From the NCBI GenBank assembly GCA_964035545.1, contig OZ037771.1, positions 4,830,628 through 4,894,627 of the forward strand: a stretch of 64,000 bases of DNA. Reading direction: 5' to 3'. The notes under the pieces are model-generated. The model was not told the origin of the DNA. It made no database searches and saw only the letters and a program-made list of their open reading frames with translations. The DNA is from Bugula neritina (Eukaryota; Bryozoa; Gymnolaemata; Cheilostomatida; Bugulidae). The stretch's first letter is position 1. Each line of letters begins with the position of its first letter. Below are positions 49,001 to 61,149 of the stretch, piece by piece. Both the position numbers and the translations under genes were made by a program.

Positions 49001-50467
49001 GTTTACTAACATAATTCATCCAGATCTAGAGACAAACCTTATAAAAATTTCTTTCTGGGTAGTACCCATTCCCCATGCAGCTAATCAACACTAGATCATA
49101 CAACAACCAAGAAAATCGATATGGCATTTTTATCACATACAGTGCCAGCAAAAGTCTGGAATACTTCACTCATAAAAAAGTTTTCACTATGGTGACAAAT
49201 CAGGATTAGTGACTACATTATAGCAAAATCTGATGTTAATAACATTTAAATACTAGTTTTTTTACAGCTTTGTTACACTCCTTTCGGTAAAAATGTCTTT
49301 GAAACTCAAAATGAGCACACATTTTTTAAAACTGTTGTGCTTTTAATCAAAATATTCCAGACTTTTTGCCAGCCCTGTATATACTAGTGTTTATCATATA
49401 TGTTTCTCGGTTTCGTATAGTATGTATTTTACTCACTTCACTGCATATTATTTACACTAGCATTTGTCACAAACCCGACCACAGTGTGTTACGGTGCGAG
49501 TAAAGCTGGAGTCATCTCCCTCACTCAATCTGCCGGGGTCAGTGCCACTTCACTAAAGTCAATCAATCTTTTCAAGGTTTTATTTTACAAAATATATTTT
49601 TGCAATACTTCATTTGTTGTTCTCAGAATTGACTGCACAAAGTATTTTGCTAGATCAATGAAGGGTATGCTCTTCAAGGTCAAATAATAGGCTTAAGGTC
49701 AAATAATAGGGTGAGAAAGCAGCTGCAGGTGTTTGTATGTGCAACTGACATGCCAAGATGCTTTTAATTCTAATTTAAACACATGCATAATATAATTCGT
49801 TCTTATTTTAGCTGCCATCTAGTTATAAGAGACACGGAGTTAGAGTAAACGCAATTTGCCCATCAGCTGTAGAGACACCTATGCTAGATGAATACCCAGG
49901 TCAGGTGCTTGTGCACTATTAGCCAATCACTGTAGTGCTTATGTACTATTAGCCAATCACTGTAGTACTCATGAATTATTAGCCAATCACTGCAATGCTT
50001 ATGTACTATTAGCCAATCAATGTAGTACTTATGTACTATTAGCCAATCACTGTAGTGCTTATGTACTATTAGCCAATCACTGCAATGCTTATGTACTATT
50101 AGCCAATCAATGTAGTACTTATGTACTATTAGCCAATCAATGTAGTAGTTGCATTTAAAATATTTCAGTCTTCATTTAGGAACTTTATAAATTCAGCCTG
50201 ATCAATGACTTCAGTGAAATGCCTGTAGCACATGTTTAATAATGTGCTGCAACATGATGATACATTTGTGTGTATGTAGATATGAGAAAGGGTCTTGCTT
50301 CTTTGCCAAATGACCGTGGTGCCGTTTTACCAGTGGAGTCGGTAGCAGACGGTTTCAAGCAGTTGATTGAAAATGATGAGTTGTGTGGGGTTGCCATGGT
50401 GATAACGCCATGGACGGGAATACGGTTTGTTAGAAACGAGAGCACATACGTAACATTTAATGTCTAA
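46080..50467 (+). CDS. Short-chain dehydrogenase/reductase, 15-hydroxyprostaglandin dehydrogenase type, seven exons
   Basis: Exons 46080-46175, 47061-47181, 48048-48166, 48553-48646, 49461-49537, 49812-49899 and 50280-50467 give 260 residues, the usual length for the family. The start is the ATG opening MLIEGKVALITGGAGGVGKA. Classical SDR signature: TGGAGGVG dinucleotide-binding loop (residues ~10-18), VDCSKN after strand 2 (an acidic residue suggesting NAD rather than NADP), CDIT, NNAGIS, Ser in NTASVQ, catalytic YGASK, and RVNAICPSAVETPML. The AFATALLKA and FEFVKTKFGALDIV patterns resemble HPGD, which oxidises the 15-hydroxyl of prostaglandins and related lipids; the substrate here is unknown. 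The gene is a cytosolic soluble enzyme with no signal peptide. A mariner-type MITE lies in intron 4 and a CCAAT minisatellite in intron 6. Confidence 0.93.
47731..47756. other. Perfect 26-bp palindrome
   Basis: caattttgaatca joined to its exact reverse complement with no spacer, in SDR intron 2. The role is unknown. Confidence 0.8.
49140..49377. mobile_element. Tc1/mariner-type MITE in SDR intron 4
   Basis: A 238-bp element. The left end (cagtgccagcaaaagtctgg) and right end (its near-perfect inverse, ccagactttttgccagccctg) form ~25-bp terminal inverted repeats. It is flanked on both sides by TA (49138-49139 and 49378-49379), the target duplication of Tc1/mariner transposases. It has no coding capacity, so it was probably mobilised in trans. 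Confidence 0.85.
49903..50152 (+). repeat. 30-bp minisatellite with eight CCAAT boxes
   Basis: Eight units of agccaatcactgtagtgctt plus atgtactatt begin exactly at 49921, 49951, 49981, 50011, 50041, 50071, 50101 and 50131, with few substitutions. The array starts just after the donor of exon 6 (49899). Each unit has a perfect NF-Y-type core (tagCCAATca). Confidence 0.95.
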
Positions 50468-50471
50468 TAAA
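50466..50471 (+). terminator. Poly(A) signal overlapping the SDR stop codon
   Basis: AATAAA starts at the second base of the TAA stop (50465-50467), implying a very short 3' UTR if used. Confidence 0.5.
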
Positions 50472-51059
50472 ACATGTAAATAACACATAGACCTATTTTT
50501 GTTCTTTCAAAATTATAATACTACATTTTAAATAACTAAAGATTGTTAAAGTACTTTCTAATGTTTTTCTATCATGTTTTTGTTCTTATTTTTGTTTAAT
50601 ATTTTTTAAGAGAAATAAGAAAATGCATGTATATTTTTAAGTTGTAGTTTGACGCATCTAACTGTTTGGGCTGCCTACATAGTGAGTGATAATATATGTA
50701 TATAGCATGTATTTAGTATTATTAGAGCCAGTTGATGCTAAGTTTGTATCAAAAGTTGTTTTCTCTTTCTGCTTTGTATCTAAGGCTATTTTTATTATAT
50801 GGCTATAATTGATCAAAGTCCAAAATTATTTATTTTAGATGTAATTTAATCGGATATGGTTTTGGTTAAGTCTTGCTTGGAAATCAGAAAAAAATATAAT
50901 TATTAAAAACTTAAATGTCTTTCGGTGATTTGTGAATTCATTATAATATTATATATTATTATTTCAGGAGAAGAAACATATAATACAGTATATTATTGTT
51001 TTTATGAATATATATATACTATAGTCTATACCTTTTGCACAAATTGCACTATATATATT

Positions 51060-51063
<4 letters not shown>

Positions 51064-51141
<78 letters not shown>
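51064..51141. repeat. (AT)n microsatellite
   Basis: About 78 bp of AT dinucleotides downstream of the SDR gene, bracketed by attgtatat on both sides. Confidence 0.95.
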
Positions 51142-51146
<5 letters not shown>

Positions 51147-52839
51147 ATATACATGTAAGTACCAGATGTTTATTTAAACAGATCTGTCAGAATGAAAACA
51201 TATAAAGCAGCCATGAGCTATAATCATTACTATAAGCTATAACACATGCTGTGTGGAAAAGAGAACGTTTTATGCTATCTGGCAAGAGACATAACAGCTT
51301 GTTTAAAATAGAATCACTTATTTTGATTATATAGCTGTAAATATATTTAAACCACAGAATATATACCTTCTTTAACTGCAATGAGGGATACTCTGGGAAA
51401 ACTGGAAAGAAAAATGCGTATATAAAACTTTGATAATAAATATAATTGTATTATATTTGTTATAACTACTAAGCTACACATGATAAATTCTCAGCTCTGC
51501 ACTTTGTTACGTAAAAGTAGTACTTCACATATTGCCAGGAAGGTCAGTTGAGCTTCTCAATCAGCATGATGCACAAAGTAAGTGTAGGGCCACACGAGCG
51601 TAACGTGCGAGAAATCCCATTAGAATACACGCTAGTGACCTGCCACGCACAGTGCGGGTGTTGCGAGTGCAAAAAATTATTAGCCAATGATGTTAGCGTT
51701 AAACTTTACTGCTCGCCTACAGACGTTTGTTTTAAGCACCCATTTGCGTTTTTCTGTATTTCAGTTGACATGAGAAGATAACTCTAGGAAGTGTAGCAAA
51801 TCTCTAATACCAGTAATAGTCGAAACAGTGATTACAAAATTGGTGCCATAGGATAATATTTTAGCACACTGCATGCATAGTCAAACTATCTGTACTAACA
51901 AAAAGCTAACACCAAGTGCAGCGATGTTAAAGCAATAATGCATATATGCAAAATATATTTTAAACAACTTAATTTGTCCCTTTTCGACGCTAATTTGTAT
52001 AAGATAACTTCTTTGCAAATGTGAATACATTCAGCCAATTTTTTAATTAGACTATCAAGTTGAATCATTTAGAGATATGGCTCATAAGATGATATGCAAG
52101 TGCTTCAAAATGTTCTATAGCCCTTTTAATGTTTTACAATTATTTGTGTTTTTGAGGTATTAGATGTGAATTAATTTTTTTAATAAGTATATATATTATA
52201 CCTAAAGTTATATATACATGTATATACTATGAAAAATATTGATAATGTGAATTATATTAGTGTTGTTCAGTAATTAGCGATGCATTTTGCATGCTTGAAT
52301 AAACATATTTATAATAGTATACCTATTTATTCCATTCATTGTGATAATTTAAGCAAAACTGTGACTTTGACTGTGAGCAAGTAAACTAAATTATCAACCA
52401 AATCTGCTTCTCCAAGAAACAGGAACTGGGAACTTATAAAACTACAAGATATACAATTATTCCAAATATTGTTTATTTGCATGTTTATAGCTAAATTTAT
52501 AATAGATGTCATCATGTATGGTGAAAACAGTTTCTACTGAATGTTTAATTACAAAATTATGTTGATGTAGTAAAAAGTTCTTGGTGATGATAAACTCTAT
52601 ATTTGATAAAATAATTTACACGAAAAAAAGAAAATACCTCTATTTGCAGGCAAAGATAAAAGGTTAATACTTCTGAATGTATAAAAATACAATCTACAGT
52701 ATAATTGCTTTCTGTACAACAGTTTTCACAAATATTATAAGGTACATATGATATTATGAAATACAGTATGGTACTTGAAAATAAAGAGTGTATTGAGTAT
52801 TATTTCTTTCAAAGGAGTTATGTCAGTGATTGTGCTGCG

Positions 52840-53180
52840 TATTATCTGAGGTTGATCTCTGCGACGCTGGTCTTCATTTCATGAACAACAGATGGCCCTA
52901 GTCGCTGCAATACCGAACCTCAAGCACCAGTTTGTAACTTTAGGCTATAGCGTTGCCAGTTACGCCCCAGTGGAGGTATAGCCTTGTTATAGCCTGGCCT
53001 TGGCTGTCATCTGATCTGGTAGACTACCATGTGGGAGTTCAGCTACTTTAGTTTCTGGAAGGCAAATCATGTCTAAATCTCTACTCCAGATATATCTTTC
53101 CAAGGCCTTTATAGTGTTGTTTGACATGCCATTAATGTTCAGTTCTTATATTAATGCTTTTATTTGATAAAAAGGACAGA
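52840..53180 (-). pseudogene. Non-LTR retrotransposon (LINE) endonuclease relic
   Basis: On the minus strand, 53139-52987 encodes a 50-residue open stretch beginning NINGMSNNTIKALERYI and containing DLDMICLPETK. This is the start of the APE-type endonuclease domain of LINEs, where N-x-N-G and the metal-binding Glu of ETK are hallmarks. It runs into a stop at 52987, and traces of coding similarity continue in other frames, so it is a dead fragment. Confidence 0.65.
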
Positions 53181-53499
53181 TTTTATGAAGCTGTACTAAT
53201 TATTAACAAACTTGAGTCATCTAGTAAAAACCAGATTAACTTCCTTGAAAGAGGACACAACTTCGCAAATGATTAGTCAGTCTCTGCGCCTTGAGTAGTT
53301 TTTGTCCAATAATATTGAACTAATGAGAACATCAGCCAGCGTGAGACGAAAAGTAATTGTTCCCTAAGTTGCGCATGCTCGCTTCCTACTGCCGTATATC
53401 ACGTTATGCTGACTACTTGATGAATAAGCGAGACAATCCAAGTTAAAAAATATTTGCTCCTCCTTTTGTTAGTATAATTATAACTATCTTTTGATTTTA

Positions 53500-54560
53500 C
53501 CTCTAATAGTAATACCGTTGCTATATTAATCTGTTCACTCGCAGGGTCTTATTTTTATTTTTCATAGCGATGATATTCATGTTGATAATAATTATTTCAA
53601 TATCAATTTGATATAATTTATTGATAATTTTAATTTATTAATAATTTAATTACAATAATAATTATACTTATAATAATAGTATTAATTATGTTTATATTTT
53701 ATTCATATTGGGATTGATTGTTGTATAATAATGATAATAATAATATCAATTTAAGTTATTATTACTATGAGTATGAATGTTAGGCGTATACAGTATCAGT
53801 ATGAGTATGAGTATACGTCTAACATTCATACTATACTATACATAGTATACTATACTCGTACTGTAAGTGTATAGTTAGTCTTAGTGTAAGTGTTACTGTC
53901 ACACTCACAGTCAGTGTCACTGTGTTAGTGAAGTTCAACTTTAAATTAACATTCAGTTTCACTTTAAGTTTCAGTTTAGCAATAATTATAAGTTAAAGTA
54001 TTACTATTAGTATGACTTATAAGTTATGCTTATAATAATAAGTATGGCTGTAAGTGTAGCACTAAGTCTAACTGGATACTCACTCTCAATGTCATTGTGA
54101 ATGTGAGTATCAGTATGACTGTATGAGTTTAGTTATGCAGTGTAAGTATAACTTAAACTTTTACTTACTTAGTCTTATAACTATGATATCACAATGTTAT
54201 AGTACAACTATAATTATCACTATAATACTGGGTCATACACATAGTGATACTGACTACGATAATTTTCTCAGTTTCTCACTTTCTGATATTCAGATTGAGT
54301 ATCATTATCATAATAATAATGACTATAACTATAAGACTGTTTACCATCTATCACTATCAACATGAGTAAAACCATAGCCCTACTCGTAATGATGCTAATA
54401 CAGTAAAACTAGATGTTATACTCATGTCGATTCCAATACTTAATCGTCATCTTGGTATCTCTATGACTATCACAGTCTCAGTAACATTTAACTTTATGGT
54501 TGTATCGGAAAAATTATCACTGTGTATAGGTTTTACTAACTCTTAAAATTACTAATAGTC
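53500..54560. repeat. Cryptically simple sequence with short inverted repeats
   Basis: The left part is attaataattat words; the right part is gagtatgagtat, tcactgtc and taagtt words in both orientations. A near-perfect hairpin lies at 53770-53832 (22-nt arms, one mismatch, 19-nt loop). It resembles 25080-25480 and 42240-43110. Confidence 0.6.
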
Positions 54561-54895
54561 AATTACAGATAATGATAGTGATAGTCTTCGTAAAAGTAAA
54601 TTTAAGAATAATATTGATATTGATAGTTTTCTTATTTGTATTTAGCTTTGTGTGTGTAATCTTACCAAGTTTAAGTTTCGGTGTTGGTTGTCAAATGAAT
54701 TTACCCGTTGAGCCTATAGCTGTAGGAATTCAAATTAGGAACAATAATTTTTAAAATATACAATTTGAATTTATTCATTAATTTAAACAGTGTTAAATGG
54801 TCAATACCAAAAATTGCACTTGACTGTTTTTTCCTTTTTGTTATTTTGTGGTTTAGTATTGTTGAATATATTGGCAGATATTTGGTAAAGTTTTG

Positions 54896-57800
54896 ATGGC
54901 TGATCCCAAAGACAGAAGTTCTTATTTCAAGAACAAGGGAAAAGATGGGGCGGTAAATATTTTTATGCTCAATAGCTATAACAGCGTCACTTGCATTGCT
55001 CAAAACTGGAAATATTGAATATTGTTCTCACCGTGTGAACTATAGGGAGCAAAATATGGGTATAAGCTCATATAACAGTATTAAGGTAAGGAATGTCGCC
55101 AAGCACCCGTAGTTGTAGTGAGATATATCGTCATTCTTCATAGAGCAGCTACAGCTGGCTGATTATTCACAACAGCTGAGTGTCTTGAGGAGCCCCTGTG
55201 ATAGGGAGAATTTGTTAACTGGAGACTCTGTCTAACCCTAATCTCTCTCACCCTCCATTATCACTGCCTATACAATTCATATCTTATCTATATGGTGTAT
55301 TTACATGCACATCCAAAACCAGCATCTCGATACTAGAGCACTGGTCTTCTGCTGCAACAGCTTCTGTTACAACTAGTTTGTACCAGTTTGCTGGTGCCTA
55401 CCAAAATCAGCTCATAACTAACTGTATTTTTCTCTCTGCTAGAAGCACAATTATGCAGCGGTGTGTGAGAGGTAGGTGCAGTAATGGAGCAATTGAGAAA
55501 AGCCTGTGTTCTTGATTAGAAATGTAGTGTAGCAAGTTATATTTTCGAGAGAATGTCAGCCATCACCTCAAAGCAAAATTTAATAAAATTAAAGAACTTA
55601 GGCTATCTCAATTTCTCTACTACAGCTCCTAATTGGTGTGTAATTACTTTGGCTTTGTCCAGGTTGCTCCTATTCTTGTAAGGTTTTGCGATGACTTGTT
55701 GTTTTACAAACATTTGCTGCCATTGTACCTGCAGACATCGAGGCAGCAGCGCACACAGACTAGCGTGGAGCTCCGTAAGAACAAGAGGGATGAGACCCTG
55801 AACAAGAGACGCAATGTGCCCATCCCTGAAGACATAGATGACATAGACGAGGCCGGGGACAGACCTCAGCTCTCCGAAATAGTGTGCAACGCTGCCAGTC
55901 CGGATCCCATCACCCAGCTGGCAGCAGTGCAAAGTGCTAGGTTAGCTATTTGTGTGTCTCATAGTTGACTTGTGCTTAAAGGTCAACAGCGGTTTATTTG
56001 TCAGCAAAAGGAATAACAGAGCTCTTTAGTACTCATGTTTTCACTCACTCTTGTCAGTTGTGATGGAAAGATACTCAAGTGTATCTAATAAACAAGATTC
56101 CTCTTACATAAACACGCTGAGCATCTAGTTGGTACCAGGCTGTGTGAATCACCACTTGATCTGTTTATCTGACACAGCCCTGCCAACTGTCGCGGCTCAA
56201 ATATTGCTACATCATAATATCAGTAGCTGGTAGTTACTGCTTCCCAGCTTACTATATATCTCCGCAGATTGGATGACATGGTATAACATGATCCCTTGAA
56301 CTATGCACCTCTATGGCAAATATGCCTGTTAGTAAATTCTGATATAGCTCCTGCAAACCATGAACTTTGTAACTTATTACCAGTTATATATATTTATTTA
56401 AACTCAGTTATAGTTGAGTTAAAAAGATATACACGGATATGTTAACTGCAGGTCTTGCCACTTGACTGAATAGAGATACATTTGTGACATTCTTAAGTAA
56501 CTGAAATTACTCCCTAGGTTGCCCTAACAGACAGGGAAATTTCAAATATATTTAAATAAAAAAATTTTAAAAAGTGAAAATTCACCAAATATTCAGCTAA
56601 ATGTGAGCTGAAGGAAATGCGTTTATTAGTTAATTAGAAATTGTAAGAAGCTACAAATAACAGAAAAAAATCGCTGAACTTCAACTCCAGTTATTGCTGG
56701 CGGAGTTGTCAAACATGGTAATTGTAAACTTCCTTGAAATGACTAGGAAGAGGTACCTGCTTGTTTGCAGGTATTTCTATAGGTTATTGTATATCTATAG
56801 GTCTATATATCTAATATTACTTGTAATTTTATCAGTTCTAATAGGTAAAACCACCTGTACTCTCTAGCTCTGTTTTCTGCATTGCTGATAAACAAAGGAG
56901 TCATAAATATTTTCAGTTTTAACCATTTTGGTAGTTGTCCTCCATTTTGTTTGACTAAAGTTGCTTGATTCAATACAACTTGTGGTGTACAGTTGGAGTT
57001 GCTTTCTTACAGGAAGCTGTTATCTAGTGATAGGAATCCACCAATTGACGAGCTGATTGAGTCTGGAATTCTCCCCATTCTAGTCCAGTGTTTAGATCGA
57101 GATGACAAGTAAGTATGGCAATAGTAATCATAGCGTGATAATGTGCTGTTAGTAGGGGTTATACAGTAGCCATAATAATACCTTTTCTGTATTATAGTAA
57201 TATACTGTTAGTAGAGGTTATACAGTAGGTAGAATAATACCATTCCCCCCAGTTTAACTCTACCTTATTGCATAGCTTTAGTTCCATAGCTTATTCTAAT
57301 GATACACTATAGTAGGTAACGTAAAATGACGCCTCTCAACGCTATGCATTCAACTACAGGCTACAAATCTTGAAATAGGTCTAATTTTTGAGACTAAATA
57401 CCAACTATATCACCACTTAGTGTCACCTTGTAAGCTACAAGAATAATTCGGTTGAAACTTTCATGTTGTATCTGTTCACATCCTTTTGTTATGCAGGTAG
57501 TTGTTGATTTGCAATGTTGTATCAGCAGATCAAATAGATAAGCTGTGTGTGTGTGGGTGGCAGTTGAGTATAGTTACTAGAGTTGTCCTCTGCCAGTGGT
57601 GGAGATTTCTCACTTGGTTTAGAGTTGAATAAATGTCAGATAATGAGCATATTTCTGCAAATGCAGGCTCCTTGTGATTATCACCTTCATTAATAGTGCT
57701 TGTCAGCACAGCAACTGGACTACAGCGCTCCCTCCATATCTCACTGGTTCATATCTCACGAAATTCCATAGGGCTTGGACCACTGTTTTGTGGCTTATGT

Positions 57801-59636
57801 ATATGTGTGTCTAGGAGCAAAATGGCTGAATTTAACAGATCCATTAGTTAAATCTGGTATTCTACTATGTCACAAATTGCGGTTTCAGAGCCCCTAACTT
57901 TGTGAGATACTGAGGAAACACTGTATATATGAGGGTATATATGTAGGTTTGTATATGTATGTATATATGAGGGTATATAGGTAGGTAGGTAGGTATATGT
58001 ATGTATATATGAGGGTATATAGGTAGATATGTACTTATATATGTAGGTAGGTAGGTATGTGTATAAATAAGTCAACACAGTACATCTTCTGTTACAGTGC
58101 AAGTCTGCAGTTTGAAGCAGCCTGGGCTCTCACTAACATAGCCTCAGGCACTTCTGAGCAAACCCGAGCAGTTGTGGAGTGTGGCGCTGTAGTATTGTTC
58201 CTAAGACTGCTCAGCTCGCCCCACCAGAATGTGTGCGAGCAGGCAGTGTGGGCCTTGGGCAATATTATAGGTGAGTAGTCCGTGTTGTACATTCGGTTCA
58301 CTTACCAAGTTGTCTTGTTTGCATTGGTGGGTTTTCAGACTTTTATTTCTCCTAGAAACTAGAGTTTATGTTCAGTCACTTTAGTCACTGAAATCTCTAG
58401 CATTTTTGTGCATTTTTATTCAAGTTTATGAAGCATTCAGCCTGTATATATCAACCCCCTGTATGTGTTACTCACTCTACATGTTACCCCCTGTACGTGT
58501 TACTCATTGTATGTGTTACTCACTCTACATGTTACTCACTGCACTGTGTTACTCACTGTATGTGTTCGCTAGGTGATGGTCCCCAGTGTAGAGACTATGT
58601 TATTCAACTCGGGGTTGTCGACCCTCTCCTGAAGTTCATTTCTGACGAGATTCCCATGACCTTTCTGCGTAACGTCACATGGGTGATCGTGAACCTGTGC
58701 CGGAACAAGGAGCCGCCGCCCCCCTCGGACACCGTGCAGCGCCTGCTGCCGGCCCTCTGTGTCCTCATCAATCACTCCGACACCAACATACTGGTGGACA
58801 CCGTCTGGGCTCTCTCCTACCTCACAGACGCCGGCAACCACTACATCCAACTCGTCATCGACTCGCAGGTCGTGCCCAAACTCGTAGAGCTGCTCGCCTC
58901 TCCTGAGGTCAAAGTTCAGGTTTGTTGCTCCTCCTTGCAATATATATACTTTGATAGACTGTATAGACGTTATATTCTACACAGTATACATATACTATAT
59001 GCAGGTAAGGCATGGGTGCTATATATAGAATTCTTTACAAGTAATAACTGGACTGGGCTTTAGAAGCCATTGACTCTACTTGCTAGCACTCTGTACCTGC
59101 TCCTAATTTTTGTTTGTTGAGAAAATACTAATGATAACATTACTATAATTATTGTTATTGTTAATATTATGTATTCTCATTATTACTATTATTTACTCTT
59201 CTAATTTATTGCTTAAATAAGTAGCTTATCAGACTGTATAATATCAGCAATTCATTTGTTTCACCTACTTTTGCTCTCCCCTGTACTAACAACTTCAGCT
59301 GAGCACCAGTAACACTGTTACATGTCCCCTGATTTGTAGACGGCTGCATTGAGAGCTGTGGGTAACATTGTCACTGGCACCGATGAGCAGACTCAGCACG
59401 TCCTCAACTGCAGGGCTCTGGTTCACTTCCCAGCTCTCCTCCAGCACCATAAAGAGAAGATCAACAAGGAGGCTGTTTGGTTCCTCAGCAACATAACAGC
59501 TGGTAGCCGAGATCAGGTGCAGCTGGTGATAGACGCGGGGCTTATACCCTATGTCATCCAACACCTCCTGAAGGTATGTCATCTCCACTAGTAGTAGCAG
59601 CAGTAGTAGTAGTGGTAGCAGTGGTAGTGGTAGTAT

Positions 59637-59685
<49 letters not shown>

Positions 59686-61149
59686 AGTGATAGCAGTGGT
59701 AGTGATAGTAGTGGTAGTGATAGTAGTGGTGGTAGTATTACTGGCAGTATTAGCGGTAGACCCACATATTGTTAATATAGTGTATACTAACCGCATCTAC
59801 AAGGCGTGCTTGTAATGCTAACCCAGTAAATCATACTGAATACTCACTCACTTGACGGCAGATGATAGGATTTACTAACTAGGAGTTGTCTGTTCACAGA
59901 GTGACTTTCAGACTCAGAAGGAGGCAGCCTGGGCTATCAGTAACCTGGCAATCAGTGGCAGCAAGGAGCAAGTGGAATATATTGTGATGCAGGGTGTCAT
60001 ACCCCCATTCTGCAATATGCTCTCTGTTAAAGACACCCAGGTGATTATCTGCTAAAATGGTGTTACTGTTTAAATTGTTATTCCTCTGTGTTATAAATAT
60101 ACTCAAGTCTAGTGAAATATTGAAGTATGATCAGACAAATGGACAAGTAGTGGTCATCTTCAGAAACGTCTGCGTAGAATTTATTAGTCTCATACTCACT
60201 CACTCACTCACTCACTGTGGGTTGAGGACTCCAACCTACTGCTGAGCAGTGCAGTACTGTAATAGTGTCATCCTCACTGCGTCCAAATTAGTTTTTGCAA
60301 GTTCATTGATGAATACACATTTTGCTGAATATCTTCTTTGCAGAGCCCCTCTTCCACTTTATCTTGTTTTTTATCTTTATAAAATATTTATATTCTGCTT
60401 TCAATGGCAACCGAGGAATAAATTATTGTCATGCGTTGGTGGATATGCAAAATGACCTTCACCCTTGTGTCTTCTATTCTAAAATACATTTATCAAATAT
60501 ACTTTAAGAATAAAAGCACTTTTTACTCTTGTTTATTTTGCCTACCCAATTCAAGTCATTTTTTATAAGATTTAAATGTGTTGAAAAATTAGTTATTTTT
60601 ACGATAAATACAGTATTTGTATCTCACGCTTTCCCCTTTGTGTGTGTAGATTGTGCAGGTAGTCCTCGATGGTCTCAACAACATTCTGAGGTTAATCAGT
60701 GACGCGGCGGATGAGACAACTCTCGATATCGGAGCCCTCATCGAGGAGTGCGGTGGTCTAGACAAGATCGAGGCCCTACAAGGTCACGAGAATCAAGACA
60801 TCTACAGAATGGCGTTCAGTATCATCGACACGTACTTCTCACCAGAGGTAAGGGACACTTTGCAAGAACCTGCTTGAAATATGTGCTTGTTTTGGGATTT
60901 TATATGGTTTTGTGCAACTAGTTACCCTGTGAAGTATTTCTAACAGAGCTGAATATTTGTTAGTTATATCTAGTTATCTTGTGAAGTATTTATAGCAGAG
61001 TTGAATATGTGAATCGGCATCTCAGACTAATGGAGTTGTCTTCTGTTACTTTGCAGGACGAGGAAGACACAGCTATAGCACCGGAGCAGGGTGATGCCGG
61101 CTTTCAGTTTGACCCCGGCCAGAACAGCGGTCAAAACTTCAACTTCTAA
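54896..61149 (+). CDS. Importin alpha (karyopherin alpha, KPNA3/4 type), nine exons
   Basis: Exons 54896-54952, 55735-55940, 57013-57108, 58098-58270, 58573-58919, 59340-59573, 59900-60040, 60650-60847 and 61057-61149 give 514 residues. Importin alpha binds nuclear localisation signals and hands cargo to importin beta. The first exon ([19 protein letters not shown]) joins the IBB domain ([19 protein letters not shown]). ARM repeats follow with the NLS-groove Trp/Asn pairs: [80 protein letters not shown] and [14 protein letters not shown]. The acidic C-terminus ends [15 protein letters not shown], typical of the KPNA3/KPNA4 branch. The length matches the family (about 520). Exon 58573-58919 is clearly more GC-rich than the rest of the window. 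All phases agree and no defect is seen. Confidence 0.97.
57905..58075 (+). repeat. gtatatatgagg/taggtaggta minisatellite before importin exon 4
   Basis: Repeated gtatatatgagggtatat and taggtaggtaggt words fill the end of the intron up to about 20 bp before the acceptor at 58097. Confidence 0.8.
58459..58570 (+). repeat. gtgttactcact minisatellite abutting importin exon 5 acceptor
   Basis: Six to seven degenerate units of tgtatgtgttactcactc/g end directly at the acceptor (58572). Confidence 0.8.
59578..59762 (+). repeat. (GTA)n/(GTG)n trinucleotide repeat after importin exon 6
   Basis: About 185 bp of gta, gtg and gca triplets starting a few bases after the donor at 59574. It produces spurious poly-Val, poly-Thr and poly-Leu ORFs. 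Confidence 0.95.

Larger units (their letters stand above)
50472..54895. other. Intergenic between SDR and importin alpha
   Basis: A 4.4-kb gap without an intact gene. It contains an (AT)n tract (51064-51141), a CpG-richer patch around 51570-51730, a LINE relic (52840-53180) and a cryptically simple block (53500-54560). The importin promoter should be within the last few hundred bases. Confidence 0.6.

Noticed and set aside
49921-50150. CRISPR-like regular array
   Set aside because: Units are contiguous with no variable spacers, the DNA is eukaryotic and no cas genes exist; it is a minisatellite.
51548-51781. 77-codon ORF with several cysteines
   Set aside because: No recognised domain, no supporting splice context or neighbouring exons; treated as intergenic.
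58569-58940. 123-codon minus-strand ORF
   Set aside because: It is the antisense shadow of the GC-rich importin exon 58573-58919.
59295-59815. Poly-Leu, poly-Thr and poly-Val ORFs
   Set aside because: They are trinucleotide-repeat translations beginning just after an importin donor site, or antisense to its exon.
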